Shown: positions 1 through 7,466, numbered from the stretch's first letter. The stretch is 64,000 nucleotides of DNA from Psychrobacter sp. PL19 (GCF_017875835.1 NZ_JAGING010000001.1:2976001-3040000), one strand, 5' to 3'. Made by a program: numbers and translations. Notes: a model not told the origin generated them from the letters alone.

Positions 1-1397
1 ACTTAAATGCACAAGGCCATACTATTATTATGGTTACTCATGATCCTCTTTTAGCGGCTCAAGCTGAGCGAGTGATTGAGATTAAAGACGGCATTATTAT
101 TGCCGACTATAAAAACGAGCACTATCAGCAAACGCAAGCGCAGCCTGAAGCAATTTTGGATCGCCATCGTAAAAGCGCTTTTGGCAGCTTTGTCGACCGC
201 TTATTCGAAGCCTTTAAAATGTCCTTACTGGCCATGCGCGCTCACAAAATGCGCACCCTACTGACCATGCTAGGTATTATCATCGGTATTGCCTCAGTAG
301 TATCTGTCGTGGGACTGGGCAAAGGCTCACAAGCGCAAATCTTGACCAGTATTAGCTCCCTAGGTACTAACACCATTACCCTCTCTGACGGCTACCCATA
401 TGGCGACCCTAGACGCCAATATAACGATGACAATCTGACTCCGCAAGATGCTCAAGCAGTGGCCGATCAACCCTATGTCATCAGTGTCAGTCCACAGATT
501 AATAATAATATTGATGTGCGCTACCGCAATGTGCAAGAGGCAGCAAGCGTCAAGGGAGTCGGTAAAGACTACCTGGACGTAACGGGCGAGACGCTAGCTG
601 AAGGTCAAGGCTTTGATGAACAAAGCATCTTGCGCCGTACTCAAGATATTATTATTGATAGTAGCGCCAAACGAACCTTTTTCCCTGATAATGCCAACCC
701 CATCGGTGAAGTATTGCTGATAGGCAGTGTACCAGGACGAGTGATTGGGGTATTAGCGCCTAATGATAGCGGGTTTGGCGGTGGCGTAGACTCACCGACC
801 CTATATATGCCTTACACCACTATGATGTCACGGCTCATAGGCAGTGCTTATATCGAAAGCTTCGTGGCACTGATTGATAATGATATTTCTTCCTCTGCTG
901 CTGAGACTGCTATTGCTAGACTGATAGAAAGTCGCCACGGTACGGATGACTTTCGTATTCGCAACTCCGACTCCATTCGCCAGACCATAGAATCTACGAC
1001 TACGGCGCTTACCCTACTGATTTCATCTATTGCGATTATTTCCTTAATAGTCGGCGGTATCGGGGTCATGAATATCATGCTGGTATCAGTCACCGAACGC
1101 ACTAATGAGATTGGGGTGCGCATGGCCGTAGGTGCACGCCAAAGTGATATTATGCAGCAATTTTTGATTGAAGCTATATTGGTCTGTATTTTAGGAGGCC
1201 TGCTCGGCATCGGTTTGGCATTTACAATTGGTGAATTAATCAACCGTGTTGGTGGTGATAGCTTTAAAGTTATCTACTCGTCAACATCAATTATTGCCGC
1301 CTTTGTCTGTTCAACGCTCATTGGGGTGATTTTTGGCTTCCTACCCGCTCGCAATGCAGCCAAACTTGATCCTGTTGAGGCCCTTTCTAGAGATTAA
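1..1397 (+). CDS. macB: MacB-like ABC exporter, ATPase-permease fusion (C-terminal part)
   Basis: The gene is cut by the left window edge; the reading frame is already open at base 3, so the ATG at base 30 is internal. The first residues carry the H-loop (VTHD, bases 33-44) that ends an ABC ATPase domain. A charged linker follows, then one membrane segment (about bases 245-310), a large periplasmic domain (about bases 330-1000) and three C-terminal membrane segments typical of the FtsX/MacB permease fold. MacB proteins work as dimers with a MacA adaptor and a TolC channel to export macrolides, lipopeptides or toxins; the substrate here cannot be told. A macA gene would be expected upstream, outside the window. 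Fold assignment is firm; the exact MacB/PvdT-type subfamily is less so. Confidence 0.9.
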   Translation, partial: LNAQGHTIIMVTHDPLLAAQAERVIEIKDGIIIADYKNEHYQQTQAQPEAILDRHRKSAFGSFVDRLFEAFKMSLLAMRAHKMRTLLTMLGIIIGIASVVSVVGLGKGSQAQILTSISSLGTNTITLSDGYPYGDPRRQYNDDNLTPQDAQAVADQPYVISVSPQINNNIDVRYRNVQEAASVKGVGKDYLDVTGETLAEGQGFDEQSILRRTQDIIIDSSAKRTFFPDNANPIGEVLLIGSVPGRVIGVLAPNDSGFGGGVDSPTLYMPYTTMMSRLIGSAYIESFVALIDNDISSSAAETAIARLIESRHGTDDFRIRNSDSIRQTIESTTTALTLLISSIAIISLIVGGIGVMNIMLVSVTERTNEIGVRMAVGARQSDIMQQFLIEAILVCILGGLLGIGLAFTIGELINRVGGDSFKVIYSSTSIIAAFVCSTLIGVIFGFLPARNAAKLDPVEALSRD

Positions 1398-1642
1398 CAG
1401 CAACATGCTAGATTTTTGATAATAACTTAAAAATTTCAGAATATAGACGACAAGTAATATCTTATTAAAGCGGCTGTTTTTAGCACCAATTACACTTATT
1501 TCAAGCTGCGGGGTTGTAATTATCACAATAATATATATAATGTGCTCTCACGTTTAGAGATACAAATCATTTAAACAGTGAACCAAGCTTATTGTCTGTT
1601 TTAATAGAGTGTTAAGCTTGTAGATGTACGGGACTTATTAAC

Positions 1643-1758
1643 ATGTAAGTTCACTTGCGCTCAAGTAGATAGCTTACTTGATTGCAACGTTCTAACAAAA
1701 TCCTATTTGAAGGATTTTGACTTGCGAAGCTAAAATTGCATGCAATTTTTAGTTTCCA
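1643..1758 (+). repeat. Structured direct repeat upstream of tRNA-Lys, unit 1
   Basis: This is the first of two near-identical units starting 130 bases apart (next at 1773), with a third partial unit at 2056. The unit contains a short palindrome (ACTTGCGCTCAAGT, near 1653), an inverted repeat AAAATCC...GGATTTT, and at its end a perfect palindrome AAAATTGCATGCAATTTT. Bases 1398-1642, between macB and this unit, show no convincing gene or site. No function is known to me for this repeat. Confidence 0.75.
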
Positions 1759-1772
1759 CAGAATTTACGAAA

Positions 1773-1886
1773 ATGTAAATTCACTTGCGCTCAAGTAGAT
1801 AGCTTATTTGATTGCAACGTTCCAACAAAATCCTATTTAAAGGATTTTGACTTGCAGAGCTAAAAAAGCAGTGCTTTTTTTATACG
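1773..1886 (+). repeat. Structured direct repeat upstream of tRNA-Lys, unit 2
   Basis: This is the second copy of the unit at 1643. It differs at a few bases, but its terminal palindrome is a different sequence with the same pairing (AAAAAAGC-AGT-GCTTTTTT) instead of the AAAATTGC type of unit 1. It ends eight bases before the first tRNA-Lys. It could be a leader or promoter-proximal element of the tRNA gene, or a small repeat that happens to sit there. Confidence 0.75.
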
Positions 1887-1970
1887 CTCTTCAGGGCCGT
1901 TAGCTCAGTTGGTAGAGCAGTTGACTTTTAATCAATTGGTCCCGCGTTCGAATCGCGGACGGCCCACCAT
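1831..1970 (+). repeat. 140-bp perfect direct repeat holding tRNA-Lys copy 1
   Basis: Bases 1831-1970 are identical to 2066-2205 (offset 235). The repeat covers about 63 bases of leader, the whole tRNA and one base after CCA; the flanks then diverge. This is the footprint of a tandem duplication or of gene conversion between the two tRNA genes. Confidence 0.92.
1894..1969 (+). tRNA. tRNA-Lys (anticodon TTT), copy 1
   Basis: A complete 76-base cloverleaf starting GGGCCGTTAGCTCAG. It has an encoded CCA end, a seven-base acceptor stem, a TTCGAATC T-loop region and the anticodon loop CTTTTAA, giving anticodon TTT for lysine codons AAA and AAG. It is identical to the second copy at 2129. Confidence 0.97.
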
Positions 1971-2055
1971 TTTTAGCTAGATACTTATTATGTATATTGC
2001 CCTACTCGGCATTAGCGTAGTAAGATTGTTTAAAGACATCTTTAAGATGTTTAGT

Positions 2056-2122
2056 TCTAACAAAGTCCTATTTAAAGGATTTTGACTTGCAGAGCTAAAA
2101 AAGCAGTGCTTTTTTTATACGC
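2056..2122 (+). repeat. Structured direct repeat upstream of tRNA-Lys, partial unit 3
   Basis: The 3' half of the unit seen at 1643 and 1773. The first inverted repeat reads AAAGTCC...GGATTTT, so the changed base still allows a G-U pair, and the terminal AAAAAAGC/GCTTTTTT palindrome is kept. The first half of the unit (the ACTTGCGCTCAAGT palindrome) is missing. Confidence 0.7.
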
Positions 2123-2128
2123 TCTTCA

Positions 2129-2204
2129 GGGCCGTTAGCTCAGTTGGTAGAGCAGTTGACTTTTAATCAATTGGTCCCGCGTTCGAATCGCGGACGGCCC
2201 ACCA
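2129..2204 (+). tRNA. tRNA-Lys (anticodon TTT), copy 2
   Basis: This copy is identical over all 76 bases to the tRNA-Lys at 1894, including the encoded CCA and the TTT anticodon. A strong intrinsic terminator follows nine bases downstream, so the two copies may be one transcript or two separately started ones. Confidence 0.97.
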
Positions 2205-2212
2205 TATTCTAA

Positions 2213-2246
2213 AAGCCCAGTCATTAATATGACTGGGCTTTTTTTT
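2213..2246 (+). terminator. Intrinsic terminator of the tRNA-Lys pair
   Basis: An 11-bp perfect stem (AAGCCCAGTCA / TGACTGGGCTT) with a six-base loop is followed by eight T on the plus strand. Confidence 0.93.
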
Positions 2247-2300
2247 GCTTGCTATTCTTGAGTAACTTTTCATACTCGAATCATTAATAAAAAGTGCAAG

Positions 2301-2438
2301 TATAGTTAAAATACCTTAAAACGCGACGGTACTGCTGGTATAAGATGTTTGCAGCCTCTGTCTGTATAGGCACAGCAAGCAAGAAAAACGTATGCCAGCA
2401 GTAGGTTATGTATCGATACTACGTTTCATTGACTATAG
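2301..2438. repeat. MITE-like dispersed repeat, copy 1
   Basis: This 138-bp element matches 50139-50277 with about ten substitutions and one single-base indel. Both copies begin TATAGTTAA and end TTGACTATAG, giving imperfect terminal inverted repeats (TATAGTTAA against TATAGTCAA). An internal 13-bp inverted repeat, TACTGCTGGTATA paired with TATGCCAGCAGTA, is the same in both copies. It has no coding capacity. The size, ends and lack of an ORF fit a MITE or a folded intergenic repeat; the mobilising transposase cannot be named from here. Confidence 0.85.
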
Positions 2439-2478
2439 TCTGTCATGAATCAATTATAAAGCTAAGCTACTAATCATG

Positions 2479-2520
2479 TGCCAACTGCCAACTGCCAACT
2501 GCCAACTGCCAACTGCCAAC
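2479..2520. repeat. Heptanucleotide tandem repeat (TGCCAAC)x6
   Basis: Six perfect copies of TGCCAAC lie between the dispersed repeat and the end of the metallo-hydrolase gene. The array is non-coding. A similar six-copy heptamer (GATTACA) lies at 53677. Confidence 0.95.
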
Positions 2521-2619
2521 TAAAAATTATACAGGTGCTGCGTTGAGACAGCCTGACAACATAGTAGCTTTATAATATAGCAACTCTATGGTCGGTTCAC
2601 TCAATTTTTTATATCCATC

Positions 2620-3408
2620 CTAACCTTTCTTAGACAAATTTTGAGAGTAGGAATCAATACCCTGACCCCCTAGCAGCTTATGGCGAATAGTGTCTTTTAC
2701 CGTACGCGGATGCTCAGGAGCTTGGGTAATGAGTAGGTCAAAAGTCGCTGCATCAATTGGAAGGCTGCGCCCATGAGCCATCATGACGTTTGAAGGGTTT
2801 AAGTCTTTAATTTTTTGTAAAGAACGAATATAAACTTTAGGATCATAGACTGGAAACGGAGCCACAAATTTTCGCTTGAGCTTAATGATCAAATCACCAG
2901 TATAAACTTGGCGGCTGGGCAAATGAAAAAATGATAAGTCTCGATCGGTATGTCCGGGAGTTTCTAGTATTTGCCAATCAGCAAACTTGGGTACACTATC
3001 ACCATCCTGCACGGTAATATCAGCATGAAGATGTGGCGAATACCATAGAATTTCAAACGTGCGACCCATGCGCTTGGCCGCGAAATGAGCCATTCCCATA
3101 TCTGCTAAATGCATCAGCCGACCGCCCACCCCTTTATACCACTGCTGCGGCTTATCCGCAGACACGATAAGACAACCAGTCTCTTTTCTAAGCTTAATCG
3201 CTCCACCTGCATGATCGGGATGCATATGGGATACTAATACCACTTTTAAATCACTGACTGGTCGACCCAAGGTTTTCAGAATATAGTCTAGCACTACCGG
3301 CACATCAGGGCGGCAACAGCCATCTAATAATAACAGCTTGTCAGGATATATCGCTAGGTAAGAACTTTGAACATACCCTTCTATACGCACAATCTCACAT
3401 AAATTCAT
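2620..3408 (-). CDS. MBL-fold metallo-hydrolase
   Basis: This is a metallo-beta-lactamase-fold hydrolase, probably zinc-dependent and cytoplasmic (no signal peptide). The HxHxDH motif (HMHPDH) lies near residue 61 from the chosen start. A later ETPGHT, the YTGDLI aspartate and the MMAHG histidine complete the metal ligands. I chose the ATG at 3408 because AAAGG lies seven bases upstream; the longer frame starts at a TTG (3432) or ATG (3426) with no ribosome site. The protein is about 262 residues. Such proteins include glyoxalase II-like thioesterases and lactonases; the long helical insert after GGRLMHLADMG does not let me pick a substrate. It converges on the tRNA-Lys region. Confidence 0.85.
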   Translation of the reverse strand: MNLCEIVRIEGYVQSSYLAIYPDKLLLLDGCCRPDVPVVLDYILKTLGRPVSDLKVVLVSHMHPDHAGGAIKLRKETGCLIVSADKPQQWYKGVGGRLMHLADMGMAHFAAKRMGRTFEILWYSPHLHADITVQDGDSVPKFADWQILETPGHTDRDLSFFHLPSRQVYTGDLIIKLKRKFVAPFPVYDPKVYIRSLQKIKDLNPSNVMMAHGRSLPIDAATFDLLITQAPEHPRTVKDTIRHKLLGGQGIDSYSQNLSKKG

Positions 3409-4019
3409 TAATAGCCTTTGTGTCATTATCAATTACTATTTTGGTTAGGCTTCATGTTTGATTAGAATTCAGGATTCATTAAACATGAAGCTCACTGCCG
3501 TTAGTATAACGCTGATAGTTTAAGTGTGCGCTGTTTTGAGTGAACGGTTGTGTCCATAGTTCAATAATCACCCTGTTAATACTTATGCATTAGACCAGGC
3601 TACTTATAAATATTTAACGGACTGTTTTATTTTATTGCCAAGCATTAATTGCTAATGTCGGTGCCAATGGCTATTGTTAGTTTTTAAAAACCACCGTTGT
3701 TAGCCTTTAGATGGGTCATTAGCTTAGCACTAAGCAAAAATCATAGAGAACTTGCAGTCACATCAGTAACTAATATTACCCGTAAAGCCCAATTTACACA
3801 TAAAGACCCTTGTTTATATTTGGTTAACGTTTGCATCCAACAAATAAATCTTATGTTTTTTTAATCACATGCTACTATCAAGAAACCATTCTTATAATCT
3901 TCTTGCAATACCCTTGATATAGAAGGCTGTAAATTAGTGATAAACCCTAATGCCAAGCGATAGTAGAAATATAGTAGAAGTATTGTTTGGCTAACTATTT
4001 TTATTCTTCACCTTAAATA
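3409..4019. other. Intergenic region between divergent genes
   Basis: About 610 AT-rich bases separate the divergent MBL hydrolase and dienelactone hydrolase genes. It must hold both promoters, but I see no hexamer pair good enough to name, and no ORF, strong hairpin or long repeat. Confidence 0.5.
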
Positions 4020-4823
4020 ATGAGACTGCCTATGTTGTCAAATTCTGCTCACTCGCCCACCATCTCTTTCCGCTCATTACTTCTTGCAACCTCAATCGGC
4101 TTCATGGCATTGGCTGTTAGCCAAACTGCCGCAGCCATCACTACCAAAAACATTACCTATACGGTAAATAATCAGTCTTATCAAGGTTATTACGCGAAAG
4201 CTGACCAGCCTAATGCACCTTTTATCTTACTTATTCACGATTGGGATGGCTTAACGGATTATGAGCGTCAGCGTGCCGATATGTTGGCAACTGAAGGCTA
4301 TAATGTTTTGGCTGCAGACATGTTTGGACTGGGTATCCGCCCTACTACTATTGAAGACAAAAAACGTCTTACTTCAGCGTTATATGACGATCGGGTGAAG
4401 ATGCGCAAATTACTCGAAGGAGCGTTGAACATAGGTCAGAAACAAGGCAATGATGTGCGCCAAGGTGTGACGATGGGATACTGTTTTGGTGGCACCGTTG
4501 CTCTCGAGTTAGCACGCTCAGGATTCCCGCAAAAAGCCTTTGTGCCCTTTCATGGTGGACTCGATATTCCAGTCGGTCAAAACTATGATAAGACAGTTGG
4601 AGAAATACTTGTCTTTCACGGTTCAGCTGATGAGTCAATTCCGTTAGCAGACTTTGCCACACTCGGTAAAACGTTAGAAGCTTCGAATGTACAACATGAG
4701 ATGGTTACTTATAGTGGTGCAAAACACGCCTTCACTGTGTTCGATAGCGATAGATATGATGCTCGAGCAGATAAACGCTCTTGGAAGCGTTATATGGATT
4801 TTTTAGCAGAGGAATATAATTAG
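4020..4823 (+). CDS. Exported dienelactone hydrolase family protein
   Basis: This is an alpha/beta hydrolase of the dienelactone hydrolase family, 267 residues. The N-terminus has a basic stretch, a hydrophobic core (about residues 19-35) and an AAA site near residue 39, which fits a Sec signal peptide. The catalytic triad is visible: Cys155 in GYCFGG, Asp204 in GSADES and His236 in AKHAF. The cysteine nucleophile marks this family. The natural substrate is unknown, as for most non-degradative relatives. Start choice between 4020 and the in-frame ATG at 4032 is open, because neither has a clear ribosome site. The last codons are duplicated beyond the stop (4804-4837). Confidence 0.88.
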   Translation: MRLPMLSNSAHSPTISFRSLLLATSIGFMALAVSQTAAAITTKNITYTVNNQSYQGYYAKADQPNAPFILLIHDWDGLTDYERQRADMLATEGYNVLAADMFGLGIRPTTIEDKKRLTSALYDDRVKMRKLLEGALNIGQKQGNDVRQGVTMGYCFGGTVALELARSGFPQKAFVPFHGGLDIPVGQNYDKTVGEILVFHGSADESIPLADFATLGKTLEASNVQHEMVTYSGAKHAFTVFDSDRYDARADKRSWKRYMDFLAEEYN

Positions 4824-4837
4824 CAGAGGAATATAAA
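4804..4837 (+). repeat. 17-bp tandem duplication across a stop codon
   Basis: TAGCAGAGGAATATAAT at 4804-4820 is followed directly by a near-identical copy at 4821-4837. The stop codon of the dienelactone hydrolase gene is the first triplet of the second copy, so the extra copy is untranslated. Confidence 0.85.
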
Positions 4838-4873
4838 AAGTTTCATCGAAAAAAAACATAAGCAAACTCAAAT

Positions 4874-4926
4874 AAAAAACTCCCTTAATTCAGATCGTAT
4901 CATGATCGGTTAAGAGAGTTTTTTTG
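4874..4926. terminator. Bidirectional terminator between convergent genes
   Basis: AAAAAACTCCCTTAA pairs imperfectly with TTAAGAGAGTTTTTT around a long partly self-complementary loop (GATCGTATCATGATC). A and T runs flank the stem, so it can serve the dienelactone hydrolase gene on the plus strand and the methyltransferase gene on the minus strand. Confidence 0.8.
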
Positions 4927-4953
4927 ATGCTAATTTTCTAATACTCAACAGTA

Positions 4954-5631
4954 TTATCGTTTTTTAAAAATCAGTAGCTGGTTGCTGGCTGGCATTGCAT
5001 GAGTAGCAAATAATACTAAATGATGTTGGTCCGCTAGCTCTATAACATCTTCCTTATGACGAATACCACTGCTGGGATTCTGCTGACGTAGCATGTCATC
5101 AAAACGATGGTTACCCTCACTGGTATAATGTCCACTCTCATTGAATGGGCCATAAATAAGCAGCTTACCATCAATCGGTAATGCATTACCCACCGATTCG
5201 AATAGTTTTTCGACTAGAGACCATGCGATGATGTGTAGCGTGTTAGCCGTAAACACCGCATCATAAGGTCGATTAGAAGAAAGACTGATGGGTAATGGAT
5301 CAACCGCCAAATCCAAAGGTAGAGGCGCATAGAGATTAGCTGCAGGATGGGCATCATGCCAAGCATTAATAGCCCAATGATTAGCTACGAGGTCGCTGGT
5401 TTGCCACGTTATCTTTGGCAACTGCGGCGCGAAATACACGCTATGTTGACCAGTACCCGACCCTATCTCAAGTACATGCTTAAAAGATATCAACTCTATT
5501 TTTAATACTTCTAAGATTGCATGCTTATTATTCTCACAAGCTCGAGAAAACGGTGGCGCAGCAGATAAGCTCATATCACTATTACCTAAATTATCAGTAT
5601 TACTTAAGTTTCTTAGATTATTTTTATCCAT
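4954..5631 (-). CDS. DUF938 family class I SAM-dependent methyltransferase
   Basis: The protein has 225 residues. The SAM-binding glycine motif EIGSGTGQH is at residues 55-63, preceded by the family signature FSRACENNKHAIL and followed by the WQTSD segment typical of DUF938. It is a soluble protein of unknown substrate. The first 19 residues are Asn-rich and not part of the family core. An ATG at residue 20 (5574) has a weak AGG upstream and may be the true start. It lies 12 bases downstream of the flavodoxin-like gene on the same strand and probably belongs to the osmC-flavodoxin transcript. Confidence 0.85.
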   Translation of the reverse strand: MDKNNLRNLSNTDNLGNSDMSLSAAPPFSRACENNKHAILEVLKIELISFKHVLEIGSGTGQHSVYFAPQLPKITWQTSDLVANHWAINAWHDAHPAANLYAPLPLDLAVDPLPISLSSNRPYDAVFTANTLHIIAWSLVEKLFESVGNALPIDGKLLIYGPFNESGHYTSEGNHRFDDMLRQQNPSSGIRHKEDVIELADQHHLVLFATHAMPASNQLLIFKKR

Positions 5632-5643
5632 AACAACAGGCTA

Positions 5644-6108
5644 TTAATAAATACCTGCCTCTACGCCAGCAGCAAGGGTCATTGCTAGCTCTTCGACTTG
5701 TGCCGTAAACTCATCTTGCCAAACCCCCTGTAAGATCAGCGCCTCTTGTATCCATGACCAACGTAAACCAGTCGTAATCGTCTGTATCGCGCGTTTGGTA
5801 CCGGTACCATCTTCGCCCGCACGAATATATAAGGCAAAAGGCATACCTTGTTTCTTTTCCAGTACTGGATAATAACAGCGATCAAAGAAGTCTTTGGTCA
5901 GTCCAGCCATATAGGCTAGGTTTTCAGTGGTTCCTAAAAGTAGCGCGTCAGCTGCCAGCACATCTTCAGGCTGGGTGTCTTGGGGAGACTTGATAACTAC
6001 CTTGATATCTATATCTGGATGATTAGCGCCGTCATAAGCCGCTTGTGATAATTTCTTAGTATTTACCGATGGTGCGTGTGCGATTATAAGTAAGGTTTTA
6101 GTTGGCAT
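5644..6108 (-). CDS. Flavodoxin-like NAD(P)H-dependent oxidoreductase
   Basis: About 154 residues with a flavodoxin-like fold. The N-terminal strand and phosphate-binding loop (LLIIAHAPSVNTKK) and the flavin-loop segment GTTENLAYMAG are clear. It probably binds FMN and reduces a quinone or similar acceptor in the cytosol; the acceptor is not known. I chose the ATG at 6108, one base after the osmC stop codon (TAA-T-ATG), which suggests translational coupling. The longer frame from 6126 overlaps osmC and gains nothing. Its pairing with an OsmC peroxidase suggests a redox or thiol-stress role, which is inference. Confidence 0.82.
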   Translation of the reverse strand: MPTKTLLIIAHAPSVNTKKLSQAAYDGANHPDIDIKVVIKSPQDTQPEDVLAADALLLGTTENLAYMAGLTKDFFDRCYYPVLEKKQGMPFALYIRAGEDGTGTKRAIQTITTGLRWSWIQEALILQGVWQDEFTAQVEELAMTLAAGVEAGIY

Positions 6109-6109
6109 A

Positions 6110-6523
6110 TTAGGACCCATCTGCATAGCTAAAGGTCAAATTTTGGGTAATGTCAGGATGGATGCTTTGAGCAACAGGGCAACTGAGCGCAGTGTTATAA
6201 AGTATCTTTTGGGTTCTATCGTCAAGCGCATGCATAAAGGTCATCACAATATGCACTTCACTAACACGTCTAGGGTTAGCAGCCATAATTTTAGTGACTT
6301 CAGCCGTCGTGCCTATAATATCGACACCCATATCAGCGGCTTTTATACCAATAATAGTGAGCATACAACTGGCTAAGCTGGTTGCTAATAAATCAGTGGG
6401 TGAAAATGCTTCACCTTTACCATGATTATCGACAGGAGCATCAGTAATGATTTCATTATTAGATTGCAGATGAATAGCTTGGGTACGTAGATTGCCTTGG
6501 TAAGTGACTTTAGACATTACCAT
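6110..6523 (-). CDS. OsmC family peroxiredoxin-like protein
   Basis: This protein of 137 residues belongs to the OsmC/Ohr superfamily, which reduces organic hydroperoxides using two cysteines. Cys53 (ASCMLTI) and Cys115 (LSCPVAQSIHP) sit where the redox pair is expected. The SPTDLLATSLASC segment and the C-terminal HPDITQNL match the OsmC/YhfA branch more than Ohr. The start has AGGA seven bases upstream. It is the first gene of a probable three-gene unit with the flavodoxin-like and DUF938 genes. Confidence 0.92.
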   Translation of the reverse strand: MVMSKVTYQGNLRTQAIHLQSNNEIITDAPVDNHGKGEAFSPTDLLATSLASCMLTIIGIKAADMGVDIIGTTAEVTKIMAANPRRVSEVHIVMTFMHALDDRTQKILYNTALSCPVAQSIHPDITQNLTFSYADGS

Positions 6524-6714
6524 ATTACTGTCCTAGTTATATTGAATGTGATTAAGTATAAAACTAGTGTACCGGAACCTCATAGTAATAACCAGCAACC
6601 TCAAATCTCAAGATTTTCTTTTTAGAATAACCAATAAGAAGCCCCACTGCATGTTATGAAGCGAAGATTCTTTATTTAGAGTGAAAAATAAAATATAAAA
6701 CATAAAGCCAAAGA

Positions 6715-6738
6715 AAAACCCCTAGGCTAAGGGGTTTT
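6715..6738 (-). terminator. Intrinsic terminator of the small lipoprotein gene
   Basis: An AAAACCCC / GGGGTTTT stem with a short TAGGCTA loop ends in a T-rich run on the minus strand. It lies 95 bases after the stop of the lipoprotein gene. The 6524-6832 gap shows nothing else I can name. Confidence 0.82.
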
Positions 6739-6832
6739 CGATGTAAACATCTAACGGCAACCTACTTTTGTATGGATAACTCTACATTATTATCAGTACT
6801 TTACTTCAAAGCTTAATCAGACATCGTTTAAG

Positions 6833-7177
6833 TTAGTTACATCTCTTAGATTCGAACGCTTTTCTAACTGCTTCTTTCTCACCTCTTACGTTAGCAAGTT
6901 CCGATGCTTCGACACCATCACCTTGACCATATCCCATCCAAAAGGCCTGAACCTTACTCGTTTTAATTCTTTGTTCCTGTGCAACATATAGCTGATTTTC
7001 TCGGCGAGCTAGAGAAGCAATTTCAGTACTTAAATCTCCACAGTCAAACTTTTCATAATTTAATCCGGAGGTATATGAACCAGTAATCTGAGCAGAAGGA
7101 GTAGGCATATTCATACACCCGGAAATTATAAATACTGGAATGAGTGTAACTATTTTAATAACTACATTTTTACGCAT
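6833..7177 (-). CDS. Small predicted lipoprotein with paired cysteines
   Basis: About 114 residues. A short basic N-terminus, a hydrophobic stretch and the lipobox ISGC indicate export and lipid attachment. The mature part has Y.S...Y..F.C..L..E near its start and a C-terminal KRC, so two cysteines besides the lipid cysteine may form a disulphide. The same pattern recurs in the lipoprotein at 24576-24962, so the two are paralogues. The ATG at 7177 is chosen because GAAGGA lies just upstream; the longer frame opens at a TTG. I do not know its function; related small lipoproteins are sometimes mislabelled as metal-ABC-transporter proteins. Confidence 0.8.
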   Translation of the reverse strand: MRKNVVIKIVTLIPVFIISGCMNMPTPSAQITGSYTSGLNYEKFDCGDLSTEIASLARRENQLYVAQEQRIKTSKVQAFWMGYGQGDGVEASELANVRGEKEAVRKAFESKRCN

Positions 7178-7320
7178 TTTATTATCCTTCAAAAAACCTT
7201 TAAGTAACTAATTCTAACATGTATGTTACTGATACGTAATCAGATGAGCTAATTTAACTCAACTAACAAGGTATGCATTTTGAATAATATTTGCGTAGTT
7301 ATGAGTATGACGTAAGTAAT

Positions 7321-7336
7321 AAAAAGCCCCCAACAT
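7321..7336 (-). other. Half-copy of the rRNA terminator
   Basis: AAAAAGCCCCCAACATT repeats the downstream arm and T-run (minus strand) of the hairpin at 7421-7453, but the opposite arm is missing. It may be the remains of a duplicated terminator. Confidence 0.5.
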
Positions 7337-7420
7337 TAGATATAAAGAGCTCTCAAGAGTGAATTCCTACAGGGAAAGCTTTACGCCTTGCGCTACGGCC
7401 CACTAGAAACTTAGGCAAAG

Positions 7421-7453
7421 AAAAGCCCCCAACGAATTAACGTTGGGGGCTTT
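7421..7453 (-). terminator. rRNA operon terminator
   Basis: A strong stem (AAAGCCCCCAACG / CGTTGGGGGCTTT) with a five-base loop and a T-rich tail on the minus strand lies just after the 5S gene. Confidence 0.93.
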
Positions 7454-7466
7454 ACTAGAATAGAGA

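Noticed and set aside
1341..1526. Minus-strand ORF at the end of macB
   Set aside because: Shadow of the macB 3' end and AT-rich spacer.
1881..1886. TATACG before tRNA-Lys as a -10 box
   Set aside because: No -35 hexamer at 16-18 bases; TTGACT nearby is about 22 bases away, so I did not call a promoter.
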